Shown piece after piece: positions 1 through 9,264 of a stretch of 64,000 bases of DNA. The position numbers were made by a program, and so were the translations under genes. Each line of letters starts with the position of its first letter. Position 1 is the first letter of the stretch. The notes beneath the pieces are model-generated. The model saw only the letters and a program-made list of their open reading frames with translations, was not told the origin of the DNA and did not search any database. The DNA is from Microvirga alba (lineage in GTDB: Bacteria > Pseudomonadota > Alphaproteobacteria > Rhizobiales > Beijerinckiaceae): NCBI RefSeq assembly GCF_015694465.1, contig NZ_JADQDO010000003.1, forward strand, positions 278,147 through 342,146, read 5' to 3'.

Positions 1-1567
1 AGCCGATCTCTTCCGTGAGGATCTTGTAGGCGCGCGTACAGATATCGACCTTGCGCTCCAGCGTGTCCGCCTGCCCCTGCTCGTCGAACGCCATCACGAC
101 GACCGCGGCGCCGTAGGACCGGCAAATCTTCGCTTGCTGGATGAAGGACTCGATGCCCTCCTTCATCGAGATCGAGTTCACGATGGCCTTGCCCTGAATG
201 CATTTCAGGCCAGCCTCGATGACGTGGAACTTGGATGAATCCACCATCACCGGAACGCGCGCGATATCGGGCTCGGTGGCGACGAGATTGAGGAACTCGA
301 CCATCGCCTTCTCGGAATCGAGCAATCCCTCGTCCATGTTGACGTCGATCACCTGGGCGCCGTTCGCGACCTGATCGCGCGCCACGTCGAGAGCGGCAGC
401 GTAATCGTTATTGGTGATGAGTTTGCGGAACTTGGCGGAACCCGTTACGTTCGTGCGCTCGCCGACATTCACGAAGGGAATGTCGGAGGTGAGGATGAAC
501 GGTTCGAGACCGGAAAGCCGCATCATCGGCTTCACTTCGGGCACCCGCCGCGGCGTCTTGCCGGCGACAGCCTGAGCGATGGCCCGGATATGGTCAGGCG
601 TCGTGCCGCAGCAGCCGCCGACCACGTTGACGAGACCTGCATCCGCGAACTCGGCGAGCATATTCGCCGTCGCCTCGGGGCGCTCGTCATAGAGGCCGAA
701 TTCATTCGGCAGACCGGCATTGGGATAGGCGCAGACAAAGGTATCCGCGACCTTGCCGATCTCCTGGATATGCGCGCGCATTTCCCGCGCGCCGAGCGCG
801 CAGTTGAGCCCGATCGAGAAGGGATTCGCGTGGCGCACCGAATGCCAGAAGGCGGTCGGCGTCTGGCCGGAGAGCGTGCGGCCCGACAGATCGGTGATCG
901 TGCCGGAAATCATGATCGGCAGCTTCACGCCTTTTTCGGCGAAGACCTGATGCGTGGCGACGATGGCGGCCTTCGCGTTGAGCGTATCGAAGATCGTCTC
1001 GATCAGAATGATCTCCGAACCGCCATCGACGAGGCCCCGCACCTGCTCGGCGTAAGCATCGCGCACTTCATCGAAGGTCACGGCGCGATAACCCGGATTG
1101 TTCACGTCCGGCGAGAGGGAAAGGGTGCGGTTCGTCGGGCCGATGGCGCCCGCGACGAAACGGCGACGACCGTCTTCCTTTTGCGCGATGAGCGCGGCTT
1201 CGCGCGCGAGGCGGGAACCTTCGCGGTTCAGTTCGTAGACGATCTCCTCCATGCCGTAATCGGCCTGGGCGATGGAAGTGCCGGAGAAGGTATTGGTCTC
1301 GACGATATCAGCGCCAGCGCGGAAATAGTCCAGGTGAACCGCGCGCACCGCATCGGGTTGGGTCAGGATGAGAAGGTCGTTATTGCCTTTGACGTCCTGC
1401 TTCCAATCCTTGAAGCGCGCCCCTCGAAAATCCTCTTCCGAGAACCGGGATCGCTGAAGCTCCGTTCCCATCGCGCCATCGAGCACGAGGATGCGCTTGA
1501 ACGCGATTTCGCGAAGCGCCTTCAGAACTTCAGCACCATCAGCGGGAGCGGCAATAAACGTCGTCAT
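1..1567 (-). CDS. metH: Methionine synthase, cobalamin-dependent (N-terminal part)
   Basis: Transfers methyl from 5-methyl-THF to homocysteine via cobalamin in the cytosol. The gene runs off the left edge, so only the first about 520 residues are seen: the homocysteine-binding barrel (start [32 protein letters not shown]) and its zinc site [14 protein letters not shown] near 590-632, followed by the start of the pterin-binding domain ([36 protein letters not shown]). The ATG at 1565-1567 is the first start that opens this fold. It lies 95 bp downstream of metF on the same strand and is probably co-transcribed. The B12-binding and activation domains would be outside the window. Confidence 0.95.
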   Translation of the reverse strand, partial: MTTFIAAPADGAEVLKALREIAFKRILVLDGAMGTELQRSRFSEEDFRGARFKDWKQDVKGNNDLLILTQPDAVRAVHLDYFRAGADIVETNTFSGTSIAQADYGMEEIVYELNREGSRLAREAALIAQKEDGRRRFVAGAIGPTNRTLSLSPDVNNPGYRAVTFDEVRDAYAEQVRGLVDGGSEIILIETIFDTLNAKAAIVATHQVFAEKGVKLPIMISGTITDLSGRTLSGQTPTAFWHSVRHANPFSIGLNCALGAREMRAHIQEIGKVADTFVCAYPNAGLPNEFGLYDERPEATANMLAEFADAGLVNVVGGCCGTTPDHIRAIAQAVAGKTPRRVPEVKPMMRLSGLEPFILTSDIPFVNVGERTNVTGSAKFRKLITNNDYAAALDVARDQVANGAQVIDVNMDEGLLDSEKAMVEFLNLVATEPDIARVPVMVDSSKFHVIEAGLKCIQGKAIVNSISMKEGIESFIQQAKICRSYGAAVVVMAFDEQGQADTLERKVDICTRAYKILTEEIG

Positions 1568-1605
1568 ATCATTTCTCTCGTCTTGGCCGGCTGCCCCGAA
1601 ACCAT

Positions 1606-1654
1606 CCACCCCTCATGGGTGGCAATAGCAAATGCCCGGATCCAATCCGGGCAT
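1606..1654. repeat. Two short palindromes in the metF-metH gap
   Basis: 1632-1654 is a perfect 10-bp stem (ATGCCCGGAT, 3-nt loop, ATCCGGGCAT). 1606-1622 is a 6-bp stem CCACCC/GGGTGG. The first matches the kind of GGGCAT-ended intergenic palindrome often scattered in Rhizobiales genomes. No T-run follows on the minus strand, so it is more likely a repeat or mRNA-processing hairpin than a terminator. Confidence 0.6.
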
Positions 1655-1662
1655 GACACAAG

Positions 1663-2568
1663 TTAAGCGGCGGCCTTCACGCTGTGATCGCGCAATCCCA
1701 GCAGGTGACAGATCGCATAGACCAGATCCGCCCGATTCATGGTGTAGAAGTGGAACTCGTTGACGCCGCGATCGACGAGGTCGATCACCTGCTCGGCGGC
1801 AACCGCGGCCGCGATCAGTTTGCGGGTGTCGACATCCTGGTCCAGGCCCTCGAAACGAGCGGCGAGCCAATCGGGCACGCTCGCACCGGTCTTGGCGGCG
1901 AAATTGGCGGTCTGCTTGAAGTTCTGCACCGGCACGATGCCCGGCACGATAGGGATATTGATGCCGCGCGCGCGGACGCGGTCGAGGTAGCGGAAGTAGA
2001 GGTCGTTATCGAAGAAGAACTGGGTGATGGCCCGGTCCGCGCCGCAATCGACTTTCGCCTGCAGCGCGTCGATATCCGCATCGAGAGACGATGCCTCGGG
2101 GTGCTTTTCGGGATAGGCAGAGACCGACACCTCAAAGTCGCCGATGGCCTTGATGCCTGCAACCAGGTCGCAGGTCTGCTGATAGCCTTCGGCATGGGGC
2201 TCATAGGCCGTTCCTAGCCCGCCAACCGGATCGCCGCGCAGCGCCACCACATGGCGCACGCCGGCTTCCCAATAAGACCGGATCACGCTGTCCACCTCTG
2301 CCTTCGAGGCGGCGACGCAGGTCAGGTGGGCGGCAGGCTTGAGGTTGGTCTCGCGAACGAGGCGCGAGACGGTGGCGTGGGTCCGCTCACGGGTCGAGCC
2401 GCCCGCGCCATAGGTCACGGAGACAAATTGCGGAGAAAGCGGCGCCAGTCGCTCGATGGACGCCCACAGGGTCGTCTCCATCTCGGGAGTCTTCGGAGGG
2501 AAGAACTCGAACGAAACCTTGATCGAACCGGTGCTTTGTCGGCTGGGGCGAAGGGTAAGCGGCGACAT
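1663..2568 (-). CDS. metF: 5,10-methylenetetrahydrofolate reductase
   Basis: Flavoprotein that reduces methylene-THF to methyl-THF, the methyl donor for the downstream MetH. 301 residues, normal for MetF. The N-terminal VSFEFFPPKT carries the conserved catalytic Glu, followed by FVSVTYGAGGSTRERT, HLTCV, ALRGDP, and the late ITQFFFDND and PGIVP motifs of the FAD barrel. Its ATG overlaps the stop of the upstream ArsR-methyltransferase gene (ATGA at 2566-2570), so the two are probably translationally coupled. Confidence 0.97.
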   Translation of the reverse strand: MSPLTLRPSRQSTGSIKVSFEFFPPKTPEMETTLWASIERLAPLSPQFVSVTYGAGGSTRERTHATVSRLVRETNLKPAAHLTCVAASKAEVDSVIRSYWEAGVRHVVALRGDPVGGLGTAYEPHAEGYQQTCDLVAGIKAIGDFEVSVSAYPEKHPEASSLDADIDALQAKVDCGADRAITQFFFDNDLYFRYLDRVRARGINIPIVPGIVPVQNFKQTANFAAKTGASVPDWLAARFEGLDQDVDTRKLIAAAVAAEQVIDLVDRGVNEFHFYTMNRADLVYAICHLLGLRDHSVKAAA

Positions 2569-3581
2569 CAGGCAACCTCTTTATCGGTTTCAGCCAAAGG
2601 CCAATCCGTCGCCACGCGACGGTCCTGACCCAGCCAAAGGGAAACGATCAATTGTTCGGCGCCCTTCTTGGAAGGGGCGATTTCGCGCGTGAGCGTGCAA
2701 TCAAGCCCGGCCTCGTCGAGCCAACTGGCGACTTGCTCGGGTGCGAAACCGAGGCGGCGATGTGCCTGGGCTTCCCGTAGGAATTCGAGGTTGTGAGGCG
2801 CGAAATCGACCACGAGAATGCGCCCGCCCGGCGCAACAAGGCGGGCCGCCTCGCGGATCGCCCGCGCCGGGTCGTCAAGATAATGCAGCACCTGATGGAT
2901 GACGACGAGATCGAACGTGTCGCGCGGGAACGGAGGCGCATAAATGTCGCCCTGCCGCAGTTCGATGCGCGACACCCCGGCTTTTTCCAGATTGGCGCGA
3001 GCGACAGAGAGCATGGCATGGCTGGCATCGAGCCCGACCGTCCGCGAGGCGCGCGGAGCAAGCAACTGAAGCATCCGCCCGGTGCCGGTGCCAAGATCGA
3101 CGAGGTTGCGGATCGGCTTCGACCCCAGTGCCTCCAGAACGGAAGCCTCGACCACTGCCTCTGGGGCATGAAGCGAGCGTAGGCGGTCCCATTCAGGAGC
3201 GAGGCGGGAGAAGAAGGCCTGGGCAGCCTGCGAGCGTTGGGCGCGCACTGTCTCCAGACGTGTCCGGTCCTCCAGCAATTGCGGGTCGGAACGGTCGAGA
3301 TTGTCCAGCATCGGACGCAGGATGCGCAGACCCGCGCCTCGATCCGTCAGCCGGAAGAACGCCCAGGCCCCTTCCCGATGCCGTTCCACCAGCCCCGCCT
3401 CGACGAGCAGCTTGAGATGGCGGGAAATGCGGGGCTGCGACTGGCCCAAAATGTCCGTGAGATCCGAAACCGAGAGTTCTCCCTCGGTCAAAAGCGCAAG
3501 GATCCGCAAACGCGTTTCCTCAGCGGCCGCCCGAAGGATGCTGAGCGTTAAATCCAGCGATGGGGCTGCTTTCTCGGCCAT
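2568..3581 (-). CDS. ArsR-type regulator fused to SAM-dependent methyltransferase
   Basis: The first part is an ArsR winged helix (LRILALLTEGELSVSDLTDILGQSQPRISRHLKLL; about residues 20-95). The C-terminal part is a class I methyltransferase fold with VDLGTGTGRMLQLL and the acidic end VGLD of the SAM pocket, then QVLHYLDDP. An alternative ATG 18 bp upstream (3599) would touch the palindromic operator at 3600-3619, so I prefer ATG 3581. ArsR-family SahR regulators of the SAM cycle are known in Proteobacteria. The fused SAM/SAH-binding domain and placement ahead of metF-metH suggest it senses SAH or SAM and controls its own operon. Methyltransferase activity itself is unproven. Confidence 0.88.
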   Translation of the reverse strand: MAEKAAPSLDLTLSILRAAAEETRLRILALLTEGELSVSDLTDILGQSQPRISRHLKLLVEAGLVERHREGAWAFFRLTDRGAGLRILRPMLDNLDRSDPQLLEDRTRLETVRAQRSQAAQAFFSRLAPEWDRLRSLHAPEAVVEASVLEALGSKPIRNLVDLGTGTGRMLQLLAPRASRTVGLDASHAMLSVARANLEKAGVSRIELRQGDIYAPPFPRDTFDLVVIHQVLHYLDDPARAIREAARLVAPGGRILVVDFAPHNLEFLREAQAHRRLGFAPEQVASWLDEAGLDCTLTREIAPSKKGAEQLIVSLWLGQDRRVATDWPLAETDKEVA

Positions 3582-3599
3582 ATCGAAACACGATCTCAC

Positions 3600-3619
3600 A
3601 TATAAACATATGTTTATAT
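3600..3619. promoter_or_regulatory. Perfect 20-bp palindromic operator
   Basis: ATATAAACATATGTTTATAT is a perfect, very AT-rich inverted repeat in GC-rich surroundings, immediately upstream of the ArsR-methyltransferase/metF/metH operon. Its form (ATA-rich dyad) is what ArsR-family regulators, including SahR-type ones, bind. It is most simply the autoregulatory operator of this operon. Confidence 0.75.
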
Positions 3620-3844
3620 CCGTTCCGGCAAAACAGCAAGAGCGTCAGGCGGATTTAGCGCGCCACCGCGCGTCGGCCTGCGGCATCTTGACTGTCCCGA
3701 GGAAAGAACCGTGAGTATTGACGAAAGTCATGGATGCAAGGGCCATTCTTCTCAGAATTACAGATAGTTGCGAGGTCAGCCGGTGAAGGCTGCGACCGTA
3801 CCTGTGGGGCCGTTCGACCTATCCTTCATGAGAAGGGACGCGTT

Positions 3845-4162
3845 ATGAGTGCCATGCTGATTAATCTCATTCTCCAGGTTCTTTCGGGCGCTGTCGGCGG
3901 CAATATCGTCGGCAAGGCGTCAGACCGGCTCGACCTCGGTCCCTTGGGCAACTCCATCGCCGGTGCGCTCGGCGGCGTCGGTGGCGGGCAGCTTTTGAAT
4001 ATGATGCTTGGTGCCGGAGCGGGCACTGCTGCCACCACGATGAGCGGGATGGATATCGGTGCGATCATCAGCCAGATCGCGGGCGGCGGCGTGAGTGGCG
4101 CCGTGCTGACGCTGGTAGTTGGACTGATCCGACAGGCGATGAGCGGAACGCAGGCGCACTAG
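3845..4162 (+). CDS. Small Gly/Ala-rich membrane-associated protein, unknown function
   Basis: 105 residues starting MSAMLINLILQVLSGAVGGN. An AGAAGGGA ribosome site lies about 8 nt upstream of the ATG at 3845, which makes this start better than upstream in-frame ones. The protein is dominated by Gly/Ala/Leu stretches (GALGGVGGGQLLNMMLGAGAG; AGGGVSGAVLTLVVGLI), like glycine-zipper or poorly defined membrane proteins. No catalytic motif is seen and I do not recognise a function. It diverges from the metF operon; the 245 bp between them hold the palindromic operator and presumably both promoters. Confidence 0.65.
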   Translation: MSAMLINLILQVLSGAVGGNIVGKASDRLDLGPLGNSIAGALGGVGGGQLLNMMLGAGAGTAATTMSGMDIGAIISQIAGGGVSGAVLTLVVGLIRQAMSGTQAH

Positions 4163-4207
4163 ACTGCTCTGCATTGACGAGTGAGACGTGAGCGACCCCT
4201 TTGGGTG

Positions 4208-5089
4208 TCAGCGTCTCACTTTGGCGCGCCCGGCGGCGAGAACCAGAAGCAGGACTGCCCCCGAAACGAGCCACGCTGTCATGCCGATCGGCTCGCGATT
4301 GAGAACGGATGCGATTAGCAACGTGACGAAAGTCTGCAGCAATTGAACCTGGCTCACACGCGCGATGCCGCCAAGGGCGAGACCCGCATTCCAGGCGAAG
4401 AAGCCGAGATACTGGCTCATCAAGGTCACGTAAGCAAAGCCGATCCAGCTCCAGGCCGGGACCGATGTCGGTGAGGCCGGCATGAGCCAGAATGCGACGG
4501 GGACGGTCACGGGCAAGGCCACCACGAGGACCCACGAGATGACTTCCCATCCGGCAAGCCCGGCGCGGACTAGTTTCGCGGAGAGCACATAGCCTAGAGC
4601 GGATGCTGCGACCGCGCCCAGGAGGAAAAGGTCGCCTTGCCTCAGCGAGCCGGCCCCTTCGAGAAAGGTGAAGCCGGTGACAAGCGCCGCGCCCGCCACT
4701 GCCGCCAACCAGAAGGCGGCGCTCGGTCGTTCCCCGGCGATCAGGGTGCTGATGACGGAGGTCACAAGCGGCAGGATCCCGAGCACCACCCCACCATGTG
4801 CTGCGGGAACGGTTTGCATGGCGAGACCGGTGAAGCCTGGGAACCCCGCGACAAGACACAAGGCGACAAGAACGAGCGTGCCGAGCTGCTTCCGGCTCGG
4901 CCATGGCCTACGCAGAACGACCAGTGTCACGCCAGCGAGAAGCCCTGCGAATGCCGCACGTCCTGCCGTGACGAAGAATGGGTTGAGATGCTCGACGGCA
5001 AGATGCGTGAAGGGCAGCGTGCCGGCGAAAATGCAGACGCCGACAAAGCCGAACAACAATCCCAAGGTTTCCCGCCGCATCTTACTCAT
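4208..5089 (-). CDS. EamA/DMT-family permease
   Basis: About 293 residues from MSKMRRETLG, with ten hydrophobic segments arranged as two EamA halves (first LGLLFGFVGVCIFAGTLPFTHLAV; second half begins near GDLFLLGAVAASALGYVLSAKLV; PVTVPVAFWLMP; MSQYLGFFAWNAGLALGGIARVSQVQLLQTF). DMT proteins of this type export or import metabolites; the substrate cannot be read from sequence. The frame stays open 63 codons further upstream, but those codons run through the palindrome downstream of amn and look non-coding, so ATG 5089 is chosen. Confidence 0.87.
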   Translation of the reverse strand: MSKMRRETLGLLFGFVGVCIFAGTLPFTHLAVEHLNPFFVTAGRAAFAGLLAGVTLVVLRRPWPSRKQLGTLVLVALCLVAGFPGFTGLAMQTVPAAHGGVVLGILPLVTSVISTLIAGERPSAAFWLAAVAGAALVTGFTFLEGAGSLRQGDLFLLGAVAASALGYVLSAKLVRAGLAGWEVISWVLVVALPVTVPVAFWLMPASPTSVPAWSWIGFAYVTLMSQYLGFFAWNAGLALGGIARVSQVQLLQTFVTLLIASVLNREPIGMTAWLVSGAVLLLVLAAGRAKVRR

Positions 5090-5146
5090 GCTGAAACGCC
5101 AGCGCGCCGACGATTGCCGGCGCGACCGTTCCACCCCTTCACTCAG

Positions 5147-5192
5147 GCATGATCGTGTCGGACGTCTCGATCTCCGCTTCTTCCGATCATGC
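5147..5192. repeat. Palindromic element directly after amn
   Basis: Inverted repeat GCATGATC...TCCGATCATGC with arms at 5147-5154 and 5182-5192, directly abutting the amn stop codon. No poly-T follows on the minus strand. It resembles the GATCATGC-ended repeats common in Rhizobiales and may end or stabilise the amn transcript. Confidence 0.5.
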
Positions 5193-6671
5193 TCAACGGA
5201 AGGGAGGCTCGTCGAAGCTGCGCAGCTTGCGCGAATGCAACGATGAGCGTTGATCGCGCAAGATGTCGATGGCGGCAAGGCCGATCATCAAATGCTCGCT
5301 CACCGCGCGCTCATAGAAGGCATTCGCCGCGCCCGGCAACTTGATCTCGCCATGGAGCGGCTTGTCGGAGACGCAGAGCAGCGTGCCGTAGGGCACGCGC
5401 AGACGGTATCCCTGCGCCGCGATCGTGCCGCTCTCCATGTCGACCGCGATGGCGCGGGAGAGGTTGATCTGCCGCCGCTCCTGGCTCCAGCGGAGTTCCC
5501 AGTTGCGGTCGTCGTAGGTCACGACAGTGCCGGTGCGCAGCCGCCTTTTGAGTTCCTCACCCCGTTCCCCCGTGACGCGCGCGGCGGCCTCCTGCAGGGC
5601 CAGCTGCACCTCGGCGAGAGCCGGGATCGGGATTTCCGTCGGCACGGCCTCATCAAGGATGCGATCGCGGCGGAGATAGCCGTGAGCAAGCACGTAGTCG
5701 CCGATGGTCTGCGATTGCCGTAAGCCCCCGCAATGCCCGACCATCAGCCAGCAATGCGGACGCAGGACAGCGAGATGGTCCGTGATGTTCTTGGCGTTCG
5801 AGGGGCCGACGCCGATATTCACCAGGGTCACGCCATGCCCGTCGCGATGAACGAGGTGATAGGCGGGCATCTGGAAACGGTGCCAGGGCGAAGATCCCAC
5901 CAGCTCGGCGACGGCCGCCTCGTCGAGCCCGCGCTCGATGGTGATGCCACCCGGCAAAACCAGCTTGATGTAGGGGCTCTCGTCCTTCGCCAATTCGCCG
6001 ACCGCCCAGCGAACGAACTGATCCACATAGCGATGGTAGTTGGTCAAAAGGATCCAGGGTTGGATCGAGCGCCAGTCGCTGCCGGTGTAATGCACGAGGC
6101 GGCGGAGCGAATAGTCGCTGCGGGCCGCATCGAAGAGCGCCAGCGGGCGCGGTTCGTTCTCGTGGAAGATCCAGGTGCCATCGGCAATCTCGTCACCGAC
6201 CTTCGCAAGGAGCGGCGTCGGGAAATGCTGTGCGAGTTCGGCCGCCGAATGCGCGCCCCGCCCGAGTTCGTCGCCGCGCTCGAAAACGTAAGGATAGGGA
6301 ATTTCCTGATCGCTCACCCCGACTTCCAGCGTCGCGCCATAGTCGCGCACGAGGTAATTCAGTTGTTCCTGCAGATAGCTTTTAAAGAAGGCGGGCTGCG
6401 TCACGGTCGTTGCGTAAACACCCGGCCCCTGGAACTTGGCATAGGCGCGCTGCTTGACCGGCGGCACCGAGTTGGCCCGGTAGATGACGCGAAGTTCGGG
6501 ATACCGAAAACGGGCCCGCTCGCTGGCGGTCGGCGCTATGCCGGTGGCGAAGAAATGCTCAAGCGCATGGCGTTGCGCGTCGATGGCGGCGTCATGCAGC
6601 CGGATGAGCTGAGCGACTGCTTCTTCGGGAGTGGCGACGGATTTGAAGGCTGAAATGTGATCGGCGGGCAC
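5193..6671 (-). CDS. amn: AMP nucleosidase
   Basis: Hydrolyses AMP to adenine and ribose 5-phosphate, a purine salvage and energy-control enzyme. 492 residues, the usual length. It has the N-terminal Amn domain (VIYRANSVPPVKQRAYAKFQGPGVYATTVTQP) and a C-terminal phosphorylase-like domain with VNIGVGPSNAKNITDHL, LMVGHCGGLRQSQTIGDYVLAHGYLR, VDMESGTIAAQGYR and LLCVSDKPLHGEIKLPG. The start MPADHISAF is typical. It stands alone on the minus strand between a DMT permease and an SDR gene. Confidence 0.97.
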   Translation of the reverse strand: MPADHISAFKSVATPEEAVAQLIRLHDAAIDAQRHALEHFFATGIAPTASERARFRYPELRVIYRANSVPPVKQRAYAKFQGPGVYATTVTQPAFFKSYLQEQLNYLVRDYGATLEVGVSDQEIPYPYVFERGDELGRGAHSAAELAQHFPTPLLAKVGDEIADGTWIFHENEPRPLALFDAARSDYSLRRLVHYTGSDWRSIQPWILLTNYHRYVDQFVRWAVGELAKDESPYIKLVLPGGITIERGLDEAAVAELVGSSPWHRFQMPAYHLVHRDGHGVTLVNIGVGPSNAKNITDHLAVLRPHCWLMVGHCGGLRQSQTIGDYVLAHGYLRRDRILDEAVPTEIPIPALAEVQLALQEAAARVTGERGEELKRRLRTGTVVTYDDRNWELRWSQERRQINLSRAIAVDMESGTIAAQGYRLRVPYGTLLCVSDKPLHGEIKLPGAANAFYERAVSEHLMIGLAAIDILRDQRSSLHSRKLRSFDEPPFR

Positions 6672-6727
6672 GTGGACTTCTCATTTTTGTGTCTCGTGCC
6701 TCAAGGGTCATACACTGTTTCATCGAA

Positions 6728-6761
6728 GAACCCAACTGCCTTAATTCAAGGATTTGGGTTC
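6728..6761. terminator. Stem-loop downstream of the EttA-SDR pair
   Basis: Arms GAACCCAA (6728-6735) and TTGGGTTC (6754-6761) enclose a second short stem CCTT/AAGG. It sits in the 106-bp gap after the SDR stop. There is no clear U-tract, so termination is plausible but not certain. Confidence 0.45.
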
Positions 6762-6777
6762 CGCAGCGTCACGACCA

Positions 6778-7464
6778 TCAAAACGGTATCGCGTCTCCCT
6801 GCCAATCGAAAAAGCCGCCCGTTTCTTTCAGTGTCAGCCGATCGACAAGTTTCACGAGTCCGGCGGCGCTCTGTTGCACCGAAATATCCGCTCCCGAACC
6901 ACCCATGTCGGTTTGGACCCAGCCCGGATGCACGGCAATCGCCGCGATCCCGTCCACCGCAAGGTCGGTCGCGAGTCCCTGCATGACCTTGTTCACGGCG
7001 GCCTTGGAGGCGCGATAGGCGATCCGGTCCGATTTTGCGTAAGACAGGGAGCCCATGCGGCTCGATATCGTGACGATCTTGGCCTGCGGCGATCGACGCA
7101 ACTGGGGCAAGAACGCCTGCACGACCCGCAAGGGCCCGAGCGTATTCACCCGCAACGTGTCGAGAAAGCCCTCGAAATCCATGTTGAGGGTCGACTGCCG
7201 GTCAGGGCCGATGATGCCAGCATTGTTGATGAGCACATCGACCGGCTCGTTCACGCGGCTCGCAGCGTCGGCGATCGAGGCCTCGTCGCGAACGTCCAGC
7301 TTGAGCAATTCAAGCCGGCCGTTCTTGACGAAGGCCTCCCATTCGGCGGGCACCTGACCCGGATCGCGAACCGTCCCGATCACGCGATCTCCACGGGACA
7401 ACAGGATGCGGGTCAGCTCTTGGCCGATTCCACGTCCGATGCCCGTGATGAGGTATGTGCCCAT
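6778..7464 (-). CDS. SDR-family oxidoreductase
   Basis: 228 residues, classical short-chain dehydrogenase. Nucleotide-binding TGIGRGIG sits near the N-terminus; NNAG is present (LINNAGIIG), then the catalytic Ser (TISSRMGSL) and YRASKAA with Tyr and Lys. The NADP/NAD preference and substrate cannot be decided. It starts 9 bp after the ettA stop, so it is probably in the same transcript; similar SDRs act on diverse carbonyl substrates. Confidence 0.9.
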   Translation of the reverse strand: MGTYLITGIGRGIGQELTRILLSRGDRVIGTVRDPGQVPAEWEAFVKNGRLELLKLDVRDEASIADAASRVNEPVDVLINNAGIIGPDRQSTLNMDFEGFLDTLRVNTLGPLRVVQAFLPQLRRSPQAKIVTISSRMGSLSYAKSDRIAYRASKAAVNKVMQGLATDLAVDGIAAIAVHPGWVQTDMGGSGADISVQQSAAGLVKLVDRLTLKETGGFFDWQGDAIPF

Positions 7465-7473
7465 GACAAGTCT

Positions 7474-9126
7474 CTAGCGCGAGAACTTCTTGTACTTGAT
7501 GCGGTGGGGAATCGTGGAATCCACACCGAGGCGGCGCTTCTTGTCTGCCTCGTAATCCGCGAAGTTGCCCTCGAACCATTCCACATGGCTGTCGCCCTCG
7601 AAGGCGAGGATGTGGGTGGCGATACGATCGAGGAACCAGCGATCGTGGCTGATGATAACGGCGCAGCCCGCGTAATCTTCCAGCGCCTCTTCGAGCGCGC
7701 GGAGCGTATCCACGTCGAGGTCGTTGGTCGGCTCGTCGAGGAGCAGGACGTTCGCGCCCGACTTCAGGATCTTGGCGAGGTGCACGCGGTTGCGCTCACC
7801 GCCTGAGAGCACGCCGACCTTCTTCTGCTGGTCCGCGCCCTTGAAGTTGAATGCGCCGCAATAGGCCCGCGCATTGATTTCGCGCTTGCCGAGATAGAGC
7901 ACCTCGTTGCCGCCCGAGATTTCCTCGTAGAGCGTCTTGTTCGGGTCGAGGGAGTCACGGCTCTGGTCCACATAGCCGAGCTTCACGCTCTCACCAATGG
8001 AGATCTTGCCCTCGTCCGGCTGCTCCTGGCCGTTGATCATGCGGAACAGGGTCGTCTTACCGGCGCCGTTCGGGCCGATGATGCCGACGATGCCGCCCGG
8101 CGGCAGCTTGAAGGACAATCCGTCGATCAGCAGCTTGTCACCGAAGGCTTTTTTCAGACCGTCGAACTCGATGACGTTGTTGCCCAGGCGCTCGGCGATC
8201 GGGATGATGATCTGCGCGGTCGTCGGGGCCTTCTCGTTCGCCTTGGCGACGAGGTCCTCATAGCGCTGGATACGAGCCTTCGACTTGGCCTGACGGGCCT
8301 TCGGCGAGGCCGAAACCCATTCGCGCTCGCGCTCGATGGTGCGCTTGTGCGCCTCATCCTCGCGCCCCTCCTGCTCAAGGCGCTTCTGCTTCTGCTCCAG
8401 CCACGAGGAGTAGTTGCCCTCATAAGGAATGCCGCGGCCACGGTCGAGTTCGAGAATCCAGCCGGTGACGTTGTCCAGGAAGTAACGGTCGTGGGTGACG
8501 ATCAGGATCGCGCCGGGATAGGAGCGCAGATGCCCTTCGAGCCAGCCGGTCGTCTCGGCGTCCAAATGGTTGGTCGGCTCGTCGAGGAGCAGCAGTTCCG
8601 GCTGTTCGAGCAGAAGCTTGCAGAGCGCGACACGGCGGCGCTCACCGCCCGAGAGCTTATCGACGCCCCAGTCGTCCGGCGGGCAGCGAAGCGCGTCCAT
8701 GGCCTGATCGACCTTGGAATCGAGATCCCACAGGCCCTTCGCCTCGATCTCGTCCTGAAGGCGGGTCATCTCGTCCGCCGTCTCTTCCGAGTAGTTCATG
8801 GCGAGATCGTTATAGCGGGTGAGGATCGCCTGCTGCGGGGCTACGCCTTCCAGCACGTTCTCGCGCACCGTCTTCGTCGGGTCGAGCTGCGGCTCCTGCG
8901 GCAGGTAGCCGACGCGCGCGCCTTCCGCGACCCAGCCCTCGCCGTTCCAGTCCGTGTCGATGCCGGCCATAATGCGCAAGAGCGTCGATTTACCCGCGCC
9001 GTTGACGCCGAGCACGCCGATCTTTGCGTCCGGGTAGAAGGACAGGTGAATATTGTCCAGGACCTTCTTCCCGCTGGAATAGGTCTTGGTGAGGCCACGC
9101 ATGTGGTAGATGAACTGACGAGACAC
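7474..9126 (-). CDS. ettA: Energy-dependent translational throttle protein EttA (ABC-F)
   Basis: Cytosolic ABC-F ATPase that binds the ribosomal E site and gates entry into elongation according to the ATP/ADP ratio. 550 residues with two ABC domains: Walker [14 protein letters not shown] and [13 protein letters not shown], signature [15 protein letters not shown] and [15 protein letters not shown], both followed by [11 protein letters not shown] or [11 protein letters not shown]. The charged linker ([22 protein letters not shown]) is the P-site-tRNA interaction motif region. The start [16 protein letters not shown] and the conserved C-terminus [10 protein letters not shown] are diagnostic for EttA. 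No membrane segment. Confidence 0.96.
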   Translation of the reverse strand: MSRQFIYHMRGLTKTYSSGKKVLDNIHLSFYPDAKIGVLGVNGAGKSTLLRIMAGIDTDWNGEGWVAEGARVGYLPQEPQLDPTKTVRENVLEGVAPQQAILTRYNDLAMNYSEETADEMTRLQDEIEAKGLWDLDSKVDQAMDALRCPPDDWGVDKLSGGERRRVALCKLLLEQPELLLLDEPTNHLDAETTGWLEGHLRSYPGAILIVTHDRYFLDNVTGWILELDRGRGIPYEGNYSSWLEQKQKRLEQEGREDEAHKRTIEREREWVSASPKARQAKSKARIQRYEDLVAKANEKAPTTAQIIIPIAERLGNNVIEFDGLKKAFGDKLLIDGLSFKLPPGGIVGIIGPNGAGKTTLFRMINGQEQPDEGKISIGESVKLGYVDQSRDSLDPNKTLYEEISGGNEVLYLGKREINARAYCGAFNFKGADQQKKVGVLSGGERNRVHLAKILKSGANVLLLDEPTNDLDVDTLRALEEALEDYAGCAVIISHDRWFLDRIATHILAFEGDSHVEWFEGNFADYEADKKRRLGVDSTIPHRIKYKKFSR

Positions 9127-9264
9127 TGAAAAAGCCTGCTAACGGGGTTGAAGGAGTTGCGCGTCAGTTAGCAGGGGGGGAGGGCCGGAGCAAGGCGGAC
9201 AAGTGACGGGCGAGTGCCTGATCAGAGAAAGCGGAATCCTGTTTTGCCGAAAGATCACGCGGCT

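Noticed and set aside
1568..1662. SAM or cobalamin riboswitch before metH
   Set aside because: The 95-bp gap holds only two short simple palindromes; no conserved riboswitch core could be recognised and the gap is too short for a B12 element.
590..1666. 358-codon plus-strand open frame opposite metH
   Set aside because: Minus strand gives unmistakable MetH sequence with zinc-binding Cys pair; the plus frame is a shadow.
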